From contig JACQOL010000044.1 in NCBI GenBank assembly GCA_016202555.1, positions 1 through 6,383 of the forward strand: DNA of 6,383 bases, in the 5' to 3' direction. The notes below the pieces were generated by a model. The model did no database searches. It saw only the letters and a program-made list of their open reading frames with translations, and was not told where the DNA came from. This DNA is from Chloroflexota bacterium. GTDB taxonomy: Bacteria; Chloroflexota; Dehalococcoidia; Dehalococcoidales; UBA2162. Position 1 is the first letter of the stretch. Every line of letters begins with the position of its first letter. The translations under genes and the position numbers were made by a program. Of the stretch, positions 1 to 6,154 are shown in pieces.

Positions 1-38
1 GACTGGGGTCTCTGGTTCGAATCCAGAATGGCCCACCA
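1..38 (+). tRNA. 3' end of a tRNA gene (5' part outside window)
   Basis: The T arm is clear: stem TCTGG (11-15), loop TTCGAAT (16-22), stem CCAGA (23-27). It is followed by the 3' acceptor strand ATGGCCC (28-34), discriminator A35 and an encoded CCA (36-38). GGGTC (6-10) fits a 5-base variable loop and GACTG (1-5) the 3' strand of the anticodon stem. The anticodon itself lies outside the window, so the amino acid cannot be assigned. The missing 5' acceptor strand should read close to GGGCCAT. The next gene begins about 55 bases downstream, and I see no terminator between them. Confidence 0.93.
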
Positions 39-92
39 TAGACACAGAGAAAGCTTTAGTATTAGGAATCTTTACTAAGGAGGGATGGAATT

Positions 93-281
93 ATGTTTGG
101 TAAGCTGGGGTTTCCGGAAATCGCTCTTATTTTGCTAATCGTTTTAATTGTCTTCGGGGCTGGTAAGCTGCCGCAGGTTGGCGGAGCGATTGGCAAGGGT
201 ATCCGCTCTTTCCGTAGAGCACAGAGCGGTGAAGATGAGGAAGAAGAAAAAGCTAAAAAGGATACTACCAAGATATCCTGA
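93..281 (+). CDS. tatA: Sec-independent protein translocase subunit TatA/TatE
   Basis: This 62-residue protein has the standard TatA layout: a short N-terminus, one membrane helix (about residues 5-21), the FG hinge at 21-22 followed by AGKLP, then an amphipathic helix with GxxIGKGIRxFRRA spacing (about 26-43). It ends in a charged tail rich in Glu and Lys (46-58). TatA oligomers form the passage for folded proteins carrying twin-arginine signal peptides, working with a TatC receptor, which is not in this window. The start is well supported: AAGGAGGG at 77-84 sits 8 bases before the ATG. The protein is at the short end for the family because the acidic/basic tail is brief. A TatB role is less likely, since TatB proteins are usually longer. 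Its neighbours are a tRNA upstream and smpB 82 bases downstream, so it looks like a stand-alone tat gene. Confidence 0.93.
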   Translation: MFGKLGFPEIALILLIVLIVFGAGKLPQVGGAIGKGIRSFRRAQSGEDEEEEKAKKDTTKIS

Positions 282-311
282 AGTTAGAAAACAGTATGTT
301 TTAGCAGGGAG

Positions 312-323
312 CTTAAATTTAAG
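312..323. repeat. 12-bp perfect palindrome in the tatA-smpB gap
   Basis: CTTAAATTTAAG is fully self-complementary and lies in the 82-base gap between the tatA stop and the smpB start. It could be a protein-binding site or part of a promoter region for smpB. It is AT-rich and short enough to arise by chance, and no T-run follows it, so it is not a terminator. No function is claimed. Confidence 0.3.
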
Positions 324-363
324 TTGGGGCTTTGGAATCGACTCGTAAGCTGGGGAAAAAGAG

Positions 364-837
364 ATGGTAATAAAAACAGTGGCTACTAACCGTAAGGCTT
401 ACCATAACTATCTCATTCAGGATAGTGTGGAAGCGGGTCTTGTGCTTACCGGCTCGGAGATAAAGTCAATCCGGGCGGGTAGAGTGAATTTGGGCGATGC
501 CTATGTTAGACCTGAAGATGGGGGATTGTGGCTATTGAACGCTCATATCGCTCGCTACGAAGCAGGTGGCTATTTAAATCACGAACCACTGCGGCGGCGG
601 AAGCTCCTGCTGCACCGTAAGCAGATTGCTGCTCTCACCAGCAAGGCACTGGAGAGGGGTTTTACCATTGTGCCTACCAGGCTGTATATCAAGGATAGTT
701 TAGCCAAGATTGAAGTTGCCCTGGGTAAAGGTAAAAAGCTATATGACAAGCGGGAGTCTATCAGCCGTCGTGAGACAGAAAGAGAGCTGGCCCGAACTGT
801 AAAAGGGCAGAGGCTAAAAAGTGCTGTTCATTCTTAA
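364..837 (+). CDS. smpB: SsrA-binding protein SmpB
   Basis: At 157 residues this is the normal SmpB length. SmpB binds the tRNA-like domain of tmRNA, delivers it with EF-Tu to ribosomes stalled on mRNA lacking a stop codon, and mimics the missing anticodon arm in the decoding centre. Family signatures are present in order: NRKAYHNY (9-16), EAGLVLTGSEIKSIRAGR (23-40), NLGDAYV (42-48), H73-EPLRRRKLLLHRKQI (73-88), and GKGKKLYDKRE (121-131). A basic C-terminal tail follows (about 132-152, many Arg and Lys). It corresponds to the part that becomes helical in the mRNA channel. The ATG is preceded only by a purine stretch (GGGGAAAAAGAG, 352-363) rather than a clean Shine-Dalgarno. An in-frame alternative start is not needed, because the N-terminus aligns with the family. 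The ssrA gene begins 15 bases after the stop, so both components of trans-translation are probably transcribed together. Confidence 0.97.
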   Translation: MVIKTVATNRKAYHNYLIQDSVEAGLVLTGSEIKSIRAGRVNLGDAYVRPEDGGLWLLNAHIARYEAGGYLNHEPLRRRKLLLHRKQIAALTSKALERGFTIVPTRLYIKDSLAKIEVALGKGKKLYDKRESISRRETERELARTVKGQRLKSAVHS

Positions 838-852
838 AGGTCAGTCGTCAAT

Positions 853-1207
853 GGGGACGCGTGGCTTCGACAGGGGAGGTATGCTGCGGGATTGCAAGCT
901 GAGGTGCCACTACTCTCATGAAACAAGTGGCGAAACATAACTGGCAACGAACCAGTTTTAGTTGCTGCCTAATTAAATAGGTGGCACATCCAGCCTGACT
1001 TTGCCTCAATGGGTTGGGATTGGGTGCCGTTGAATTGAGGTGCCACCATCCCGATGCCGATAAGGGTGGTGAAAGAACAATCGGCTGGCCTGGCTAAACT
1101 CGGTCAGCAGAGGCTGGTCAGGCGAGATAAAAGAGCTGGCTAAGCTTGTAGTAGATTCCGGGTAGCTTCTCTTGGACGGGGAGTTCGACTCTCCCCCGTC
1201 TCCACCA
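853..1207 (+). ncRNA. ssrA: Transfer-messenger RNA (tmRNA, one-piece)
   Basis: The 355-base gene starts GGGGACG (853-859) and ends CGTCTCC-A-CCA (1197-1207). These pair into a 7-bp acceptor stem with a G-U wobble at the third pair (G855 with T1201), the alanyl-tRNA synthetase identity element. The D-like GGCTTCGACAGGG motif and the T loop TTCGACT (1184-1190) are canonical. Helix H2 is visible as ATTGCAAGC (891-899) against GCTTGTAGT (1144-1152). GCCACT (906-911) with AGTGGC (926-931) fits pseudoknot 1, before the tag. After the tag, GGTGGCAC (980-987) pairs with GTGCCACC (1040-1047), and CTGGCC (1085-1090) with GGTCAG (1102-1107). The T stem can form six pairs (1178-1183 with 1191-1196) instead of five. 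CCA is encoded. tmRNA takes over stalled ribosomes, adds a degradation tag and recycles the subunits. I see no strong promoter or U-run terminator of its own, and transcription from upstream of smpB is likely. Confidence 0.97.
943..972 (+). other. tmRNA tag-peptide reading frame, GNEPVLVAA
   Basis: Within tmRNA, the frame GGC AAC GAA CCA GTT TTA GTT GCT GCC TAA lies just after pseudoknot 1 (906-931) and before the helix at 980-1047, where the tag always sits. It gives GNEPVLVAA. After the charged Ala that is added first, the tag on stalled proteins would read A-GNEPVLVAA. The LVAA end fits the hydrophobic, small-residue terminus that ClpXP and related proteases recognise. The resume codon GGC is inferred by counting back from the TAA. 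GCA is more common there in many bacteria, but GGC resume codons are known. The other frames are worse: one hits TAG at 959-961. Confidence 0.82.
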
Positions 1208-1313
1208 TAAACAATAGACAATGAAATAAGACCTTATCAATTTATCAAAGGGTGCAGGAGTATTTGAGTTAGACCCATAGATGCTCCAACAGAAGAAAAT
1301 AATATGCCAATAG

Positions 1314-1343
1314 GAATATCGGAGAGCAGAAATACCGATATTT
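1314..1343. repeat. Inverted repeat upstream of the moxR operon
   Basis: AATATCGG (1315-1322) and CCGATATT (1335-1342) are perfect inverted copies 12 bases apart, and a G-T pair at 1314/1343 could extend them. They lie in the roughly 220-base gap between ssrA and the moxR-like gene, about 90 bases before its start. The gap holds no convincing gene. No T-run follows the 3' arm, so an ssrA terminator is unlikely. An operator or an mRNA 5' leader hairpin is possible. Confidence 0.4.
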
Positions 1344-1375
1344 GTGTAACGGTAAGACAGGTTTGTATTTAATAA
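1342..1375 (+). promoter_or_regulatory. Possible promoter for the moxR-DUF58-TgpA operon
   Basis: TTGTGT (1342-1347), 18 bases, then TATTTA (1366-1371) inside the AT-rich run TATTTAATAAT resembles a weak sigma-70 type -35/-10 pair. A TG lies just before the -10 (1364-1365). Its -35 overlaps the 3' arm of the inverted repeat at 1314-1343, an arrangement seen for repressor sites. A second weak candidate is TTGACC at 1381-1386, but no good -10 stands at the right distance. This is pattern matching only. Confidence 0.25.
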
Positions 1376-1430
1376 TGAATTTGACCGCTTAAAGTTGTCT
1401 TGAGAAATCCGTGGTAAAGTGGAGGGGGAG

Positions 1431-2378
1431 ATGAGCAACGAGATAGAAACGGCACAAAGCAAAGCTGAGGCCATCCTGGACAACGTTGAGCAGGTCATCA
1501 TTGGTAAGAGAGAGGTAATTGAACTTGCCGTCATTGCTTTGATTAGCAAGGGGCATCTGTTGATTGAGGACGCCCCGGGAGTCGGTAAGACTATACTTGC
1601 CCGTAGTCTGGCAAAATCTCTCGGCTGCAGCTTTAAGCGCATCCAATTCACCCCAGATATGCTGCCCAGCGATATTACCGGTGTTTCCATATACGACCAG
1701 AAGACCGGCGAGTTTCAATTTTTCCCTGGGCCTGTGATGGCACAGATTGTCCTGGCTGATGAAATCAACCGGGCAACACCTAAATTACAGTCCGCCTTGC
1801 TGGAGTGCATGGAAGAAGGACAGATTACCATTGATGGCGTGACTCGCGAAATGCCCCATCCCTTCCACATTCTAGCAACTCAGAACCCTATTGAGTATGA
1901 AGGCACTTTCCGCCTTCCTGAAACTCAGCTTGACCGGTTCCTGATGCGCATCAGCCTAGGCTATCCGTCAGTCTCAGATGAAATCAGCATTATGAACCAG
2001 CAGCAGTACCAACATCCCATTAAAAATTTGCAACCAGTGGCGAGCAGTGCCGACCTTGAGATGCTTCAAGAGGTGGTCAAGGGTATTTATGTTGACGACT
2101 TGATAAAGCAGTATATTGTAAATTTGGTTGGAGCTACCCGCCACCATCCTGCCATCTTCCTTGGAGCTTCCCCTCGTGGCTCTCTGGCACTGTACCGCAC
2201 TGCACAGGCAAAAGCACTGATTTGTGGTCGTGATTATGTCTTACCAGATGATGTGAAAGCACTAGCAGAACCGGTCTTGGCGCACCGTCTGATAACTCGC
2301 ACGGATTCTACGGACGGTAAAAGCGGGCGTGATATCGTTACTAAAATTATTGAGTTGGTTCCTGTCCCTAGCGCCTAA
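1431..2378 (+). CDS. MoxR-family AAA+ ATPase
   Basis: The 315-residue protein is a typical MoxR ATPase, a chaperone-like AAA+ protein that helps mature or activate partner proteins, often ones with von Willebrand A-type domains. It should be cytosolic, as no signal or membrane segment is visible. Motifs are all intact: Walker A EDAPGVGKT (46-54), with Asp where the first P-loop Gly usually sits, as is common in MoxR; Walker B IVLADEINR (106-114); sensor 1 ATQNP (149-153); ETQLDRF with the likely arginine finger R169; and sensor 2 GASPRG (245-250, R249). The C-terminal lid helices extend to about 310. I chose ATG 1431 because GGAGGGGG (1421-1428) lies directly before it. A GTG at 1419 would add four residues but overlaps that ribosome binding site. 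It is the first gene of a trio, with the DUF58 gene 61 bases downstream. Confidence 0.95.
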   Translation: MSNEIETAQSKAEAILDNVEQVIIGKREVIELAVIALISKGHLLIEDAPGVGKTILARSLAKSLGCSFKRIQFTPDMLPSDITGVSIYDQKTGEFQFFPGPVMAQIVLADEINRATPKLQSALLECMEEGQITIDGVTREMPHPFHILATQNPIEYEGTFRLPETQLDRFLMRISLGYPSVSDEISIMNQQQYQHPIKNLQPVASSADLEMLQEVVKGIYVDDLIKQYIVNLVGATRHHPAIFLGASPRGSLALYRTAQAKALICGRDYVLPDDVKALAEPVLAHRLITRTDSTDGKSGRDIVTKIIELVPVPSA

Positions 2379-2392
2379 ACTAAGTTAAGGGT

Positions 2393-2420
2393 CGGGGTAA
2401 AATGCCTTATTCCAGCCCCG
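2393..2420 (+). other. Hairpin in the moxR-DUF58 gap
   Basis: CGGGG (2393-2397) can pair with CCCCG (2416-2420). An overlapping alternative pairs GGGGTAA (2394-2400) with TTATTCC (2407-2413) using two G-T wobbles. It lies in the 61-base gap between the moxR stop and the DUF58 start. No T-run follows, so full termination is unlikely. It may stabilise or process the operon mRNA, or be incidental. Confidence 0.25.
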
Positions 2421-2439
2421 TTGTTAGGGAGTGGTATTG

Positions 2440-3669
2440 ATGAATGCTCAAAAGATATCTACCATTGCTGTTCCTGCAGCTCTTTTAGTCATGGCATTAG
2501 TCGGCGGTTCTATTCTTCTCCTCAGACTCTTTTTCCTTTCGGGACTGGTGATTGCCGTGAGTTATCTGTGGACAAGATGGAGCCTTCGTAACCTCAGCGT
2601 GCTCACCACAAAACCACCCGAACACCTTCAAGTGGGTGATACCTTCCAGCAAGAAATCACGATTTCTAATTCTGATAAATTACCCCGATTCTGGCTTAGG
2701 GTACAGAATGATACTGATTTGCCCGGTTATCATGACACAGCGATTATTAACATTGCCAGACAAAGTTCTTACTCCTGGCAAACAAATTTCGGATGCAGGA
2801 AAAGAGGCCGCTATCACCTTGGGCCGGTGACAGTGATAGCCACTGACCCATTAGGGATTTTCACCAGTCGTTGTGCTCTGGGAGAAGCCCAAGAAATCAC
2901 GGTCTGCCCGGCGACCATTGACCTTTCCCTTGCTAAGTTTGCCTCCTTCAGCGACTTTGGCTACGGTTCCGGCTATCAATCAATCAATCTGGCCAGTCCC
3001 AATGCCTCCGGCGTGCGTGAGTTTGTCAGTAGTGATAGCTCCCACCACATTCACTGGCGCAGTACTGCCCGTATGGGGAAACTGATGGTCAAGAAGTTTG
3101 ACACCGATCACTCTTACAGCACTTCTAAAATTGCCTGGATACTTCTTGATATGAATGAGAAAGCTCATTTCCGTCAGGGAGAAGAAACGAGTGATGAGTA
3201 CGCCATTACCATCGCTGCCTCGGTTGCCAAGAAGTATTTGCAGGACGGGATGCGGGTTGGTATCCTCGCTTCAGATGAGCGTCGTTGTCTTATAACCCCC
3301 CAAAGAGGTGAGGAGCAATTGTGGGGCATACTGGAAGCCTTAGCTCTGATAAGAACTGACCCGAAACTGAAATTGAGTGAATTGGTCTCACACAACCTGG
3401 ATGGTTTCCATGATAACCCACTGGTCATCATAGTGGCTACTTCAACCTCAGAAAATCTGGTGGAAATCATCCATCAATTGAGAAATCGGGTTGATTCAGT
3501 GGTGGTTATACTACTGGATGTAGCTGACTTTGGTGGGCGTTTATCATCAACCGGGGTATCTCGGACGCTGACTTGGTCGGGAGCACAGGTCTATACCATC
3601 ACAAAGAGGGCAGAACTATCAAAAGCGTTGGACAATAAGATTAGGCAACTTCCGCAGCTACTAGTGTGA
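2440..3669 (+). CDS. DUF58 domain-containing membrane protein
   Basis: This 409-residue protein has an N-terminal pair of closely spaced hydrophobic helices (about residues 10-45). A beta-rich region (60-160) follows, carrying the family's CRKRGRYHLGPV and ATDPLGIF motifs (119-130, 134-141). The DUF58 core is VREFVSSDSSHHIHW at 192-206, with RSTARMGKLMVKKFD to 221. After it comes a von Willebrand A-like fold (about 230-390). DUF58 proteins are regular partners of MoxR ATPases and are thought to act at the membrane. The biochemical role is unknown in most organisms. The metal-binding DxSxS motif of a true vWA domain reads DMNEK here (237-241), so metal binding through it is doubtful. ATG 2440 is chosen because AGGGAG (2426-2431) lies 8 bases upstream. 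Earlier GTG (2431) and TTG (2437) codons overlap or crowd that site. It is the middle gene of the operon, and the next gene starts 10 bases after its stop. Confidence 0.92.
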   Translation: MNAQKISTIAVPAALLVMALVGGSILLLRLFFLSGLVIAVSYLWTRWSLRNLSVLTTKPPEHLQVGDTFQQEITISNSDKLPRFWLRVQNDTDLPGYHDTAIINIARQSSYSWQTNFGCRKRGRYHLGPVTVIATDPLGIFTSRCALGEAQEITVCPATIDLSLAKFASFSDFGYGSGYQSINLASPNASGVREFVSSDSSHHIHWRSTARMGKLMVKKFDTDHSYSTSKIAWILLDMNEKAHFRQGEETSDEYAITIAASVAKKYLQDGMRVGILASDERRCLITPQRGEEQLWGILEALALIRTDPKLKLSELVSHNLDGFHDNPLVIIVATSTSENLVEIIHQLRNRVDSVVVILLDVADFGGRLSSTGVSRTLTWSGAQVYTITKRAELSKALDNKIRQLPQLLV

Positions 3670-3679
3670 GTAGGATACT

Positions 3680-5980
3680 ATGTATTGGAGTGCAGCTAAT
3701 AAGTTAATCATCAATTTCCGACAAGTAATACCTCGGATTCACTTCAGCAATTTGCTGGTGTGGATTGGTGCCGTCTTTGGCTTCCTGACACTGGCGGTCG
3801 CAATGGGGTCAATAGAGAGCGCTCAATGGATTGCCCCACAACCATCACTGATAGCAACGCTAGGGCTGGCAACAGCCGTAGGTATAATTCTGGCAAGTAT
3901 CCGCATTCCCGGCAAAATCGCGGCTCTCGTGATGGTTCTCATCGGGCTAATGGTAACCGTTTGGCAAACAATACAGCTTTTTACACCCACCAAAGAAATG
4001 TCTTCATTCCAGCTCTGGTGGCAGATAGTCAGCAGTTCCCGTCCCAGCGACAACATAGGCTACTTTGCTATGGTTCTCATTTTTGTTAGCTGGGTCATCG
4101 GCTTTATCTCAACGTGGTTTATCCTTAGAAAACGAAACGCCTGGCCGGCTGTCGTTCTAGGTACGCTAATGCTCTTTATCAACCTCAGTAATCTCCCCCG
4201 GGATATGTATTATTTTTTACCATTTTATTTCTTGTCTGCCATTGTTACCATCGCTACGTTATCCTTGGCAAAGCAGGGGGATATTATTATTCAATGGAAG
4301 GAGAAGTCTGCCCGACGTAGCATCGTTTACTATTCCCTAGCAGTGTTCAGCATCGCCGTTACCACCGTCGGCATCGCCTACTTTGTACCTCAACCACCTA
4401 TCAGCAACATTGGACTGAAAATTGACGCAACCGCATTGTTAAGAGGCAAAAGTGTTGAGAATCTCTGGTTCAATATTTTTGCGGATGTCGCTTCCAAGTG
4501 GCCGACAATAAAGAGTCAGAACCACGAAACACTTCTCTTTAAAGACCCGCTGCCCAGCGGCAACACGGTACTTTTTCTGGTTGACAGTGAGCACTCTGAT
4601 TACTGGCGCACCCGCCGTTATGATGTCTATGAACCCTGGGGTTGGAAAAGCACCATTAAATCCGACCAGGAGCTACGGCAAGGAGAACCAATCACTTATA
4701 GTGAAGTTCCGCCGGGGAGTAAGCCCTCGACTTATACCGTAGAGAATCGGTTAGAGACCGACGTTGTTCTCTGTAGTGGCAACACGGTTTCTGCCGATAT
4801 TCCTGTCAAATTACAGACCTTCTTGCTAAAAAAGGTTGAGGAAATTACGACCTCGCCAAAAGAAAACCTAGACATTAAGGCAATTGTTTCAACGCAAAAT
4901 ATGGTGCCTTATCAACGTTACCGGGTCATGACCAACTTGACCACCGCTACTCCGGAAGAGCTCACTACAGTTGGTGAGAAATACCCAGAGTGGGTGACCG
5001 GTCATTACTTACAATTGCCAGATAGTCTACCTCAACGGGTCAGGAAACTTAGTGAGGACATCACACGAGATGCCAAGACACCCTACGGCAAGGCGGTTGC
5101 CATAAAGAATTATCTGAGGAAATTTAAGTACGACCAGACTGTAAAAGTTCCCTCTGAAGGCTCTGACGGTGTTGACTATTTCCTATTTGGTGCAGAAAGA
5201 GGCGCTTGTAACAATTTTGCCTCAGCTATGGTAGTGATGTTGCGGTCCGTAGGTGTCCCTGCTAGGCTCAGCACTGGCTACTTTCGCGGCGAACTGGATA
5301 AGGGCACTGGTAATTATATCATTCGTAGTCAAAACTACCACGCCTGGGTAGAAGTCTACTTCCCGAAGTACGGCTGGATTGAATTTGAAGCCACACCAAC
5401 TAGTCCGGAAGCTACCACGGAAGCTACCAATGAAAGCATAGTTATCGACGAGAACTACAATCTCTCCTTCTCGGGTGCTGAGGAAATGCCCTTCTGGATG
5501 GTAAATGGGGAGTCTAACTCTGGTGTTACCCAACCAGCTCAAATTGCGTATACCAGGCGAGTGTTACCCTTGCCTTATATTTGGTTTTTCAGTATCGCTA
5601 CCCTGTTGACGATAGTAGTCTTAATCGTCCGCAACTCAATTAACCTCTGGGTTGACCGACTCAAGCAAGTCAAAACTGCTACTGACGCCTACAAGCGCAT
5701 GTGCTACCTGGCTGTTAGAGGTAACTCAGGACCACTTGAGCACGAGACACCGCTTGAGTTCAGTCGCCGTCTCACCAGGTACTTACCCGGGCAAGAAGAT
5801 ACCATTAATACCCTTGTTCAGGCATTCCTGGCTGTTAGATACAGCCCCAGGAAGGGCTTGGATGAGCGGGATAGAATTAGATTTCAGAAGGCATGGGTGC
5901 AATTGTGCCCGTCTCTAGTGAAACACATGTTCCGTCTGAGAAAATGGGTTCTGCTCAGAGTTCTCTGGTCATCAAGCTGA
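3680..5980 (+). CDS. Transglutaminase-like membrane enzyme, TgpA/DUF3488-DUF4129 type
   Basis: The 766-residue protein starts with a multi-helix membrane domain, with hydrophobic stretches near 25-45, 55-75, 78-100, 126-148, 155-172, 177-197 and 214-236. A long extracytoplasmic region follows (about 240-630), then another membrane helix (632-651) and a cytosolic DUF4129-like tail with TPLEFSRRL (690-698) and AFLAVRYSP (715-723). The transglutaminase-like core lies at about 455-575. The catalytic Cys is C510 in [17 protein letters not shown], followed by [10 protein letters not shown] (525-534). The His is H554 in [15 protein letters not shown]. The third acid position is E570 in EFEATP, where Asp is common. 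The fold is shared with cysteine proteases, so the activity may be peptide hydrolysis or amide transfer at the envelope. The substrate cannot be told from sequence. The Shine-Dalgarno is weak (AGGA, 3672-3675), and translation probably couples to the DUF58 gene 10 bases upstream. The reading frame is intact, with no frameshift. Confidence 0.93.
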   Translation: MYWSAANKLIINFRQVIPRIHFSNLLVWIGAVFGFLTLAVAMGSIESAQWIAPQPSLIATLGLATAVGIILASIRIPGKIAALVMVLIGLMVTVWQTIQLFTPTKEMSSFQLWWQIVSSSRPSDNIGYFAMVLIFVSWVIGFISTWFILRKRNAWPAVVLGTLMLFINLSNLPRDMYYFLPFYFLSAIVTIATLSLAKQGDIIIQWKEKSARRSIVYYSLAVFSIAVTTVGIAYFVPQPPISNIGLKIDATALLRGKSVENLWFNIFADVASKWPTIKSQNHETLLFKDPLPSGNTVLFLVDSEHSDYWRTRRYDVYEPWGWKSTIKSDQELRQGEPITYSEVPPGSKPSTYTVENRLETDVVLCSGNTVSADIPVKLQTFLLKKVEEITTSPKENLDIKAIVSTQNMVPYQRYRVMTNLTTATPEELTTVGEKYPEWVTGHYLQLPDSLPQRVRKLSEDITRDAKTPYGKAVAIKNYLRKFKYDQTVKVPSEGSDGVDYFLFGAERGACNNFASAMVVMLRSVGVPARLSTGYFRGELDKGTGNYIIRSQNYHAWVEVYFPKYGWIEFEATPTSPEATTEATNESIVIDENYNLSFSGAEEMPFWMVNGESNSGVTQPAQIAYTRRVLPLPYIWFFSIATLLTIVVLIVRNSINLWVDRLKQVKTATDAYKRMCYLAVRGNSGPLEHETPLEFSRRLTRYLPGQEDTINTLVQAFLAVRYSPRKGLDERDRIRFQKAWVQLCPSLVKHMFRLRKWVLLRVLWSSS

Positions 5981-6094
5981 TGTTTGCGAGTGTCCTGACG
6001 GTTGTTCAAGGTGATGTTCCCGAACTGACCATTGAACTTAAGCTCCCGATGATTTCATAAATCGTTGCTGGGTCGCTCTTAACCAGTCCCTATT

Positions 6095-6122
6095 ACATCC
6101 CAGGGATGTGCTTCCTCTTTTT
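6095..6122 (+). terminator. Possible intrinsic terminator after the three-gene operon
   Basis: ACATCCC (6095-6101) and GGGATGT (6103-6109) are perfect inverted copies around a single base, giving a tight hairpin of about 6 bp with a 3-base loop. It is followed, after a pyrimidine-rich CTTCCTC, by TTTTT (6118-6122). It lies 115 bases after the stop of the transglutaminase-like gene and before the convergent gene, where a terminator is expected. The T-run starts 8 bases after the stem, which is farther than ideal. Confidence 0.42.
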
Positions 6123-6154
6123 ATAGTTGCTAGAATTACTCGAGCCTACTATGC

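Noticed and set aside
148..348. Plus-strand 66-codon frame overlapping tatA
   Set aside because: It overlaps most of tatA in another frame, has no recognisable domain, and lacks the strong ribosome binding site that tatA has.
1..1207. Integrated element using the tRNA or tmRNA 3' end as an attachment site
   Set aside because: The 3' ends of tRNA and ssrA are common integration targets. However, no integrase gene or repeated copy of either 3' end is seen in the window, and the downstream genes are ordinary housekeeping or envelope genes.
1225..1250. ATAAGACCTTAT and the repeated TTATCAA after tmRNA as an ssrA terminator
   Set aside because: The stem would be about 4-5 bp with a very small loop, and no T-run follows. 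I could not support a terminator here.
1281..1313. Ten-codon frame starting ATGCTCCAACAG in the ssrA-moxR gap as a leader peptide
   Set aside because: It has no Shine-Dalgarno at the right distance, no run of regulatory codons and no attenuator structure beyond the nearby inverted repeat.
1118..1718. Minus-strand open frames of 190 and 109 codons across the tmRNA 3' end and the start of the moxR-like gene
   Set aside because: They overlap a clear tmRNA and a clear AAA+ ATPase gene, show no family resemblance, and have a composition expected of antisense shadows.
5222..5542. Minus-strand 106-codon frame within the transglutaminase core
   Set aside because: It is the antisense of a highly conserved catalytic region. 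The conservation belongs to the plus-strand protein.
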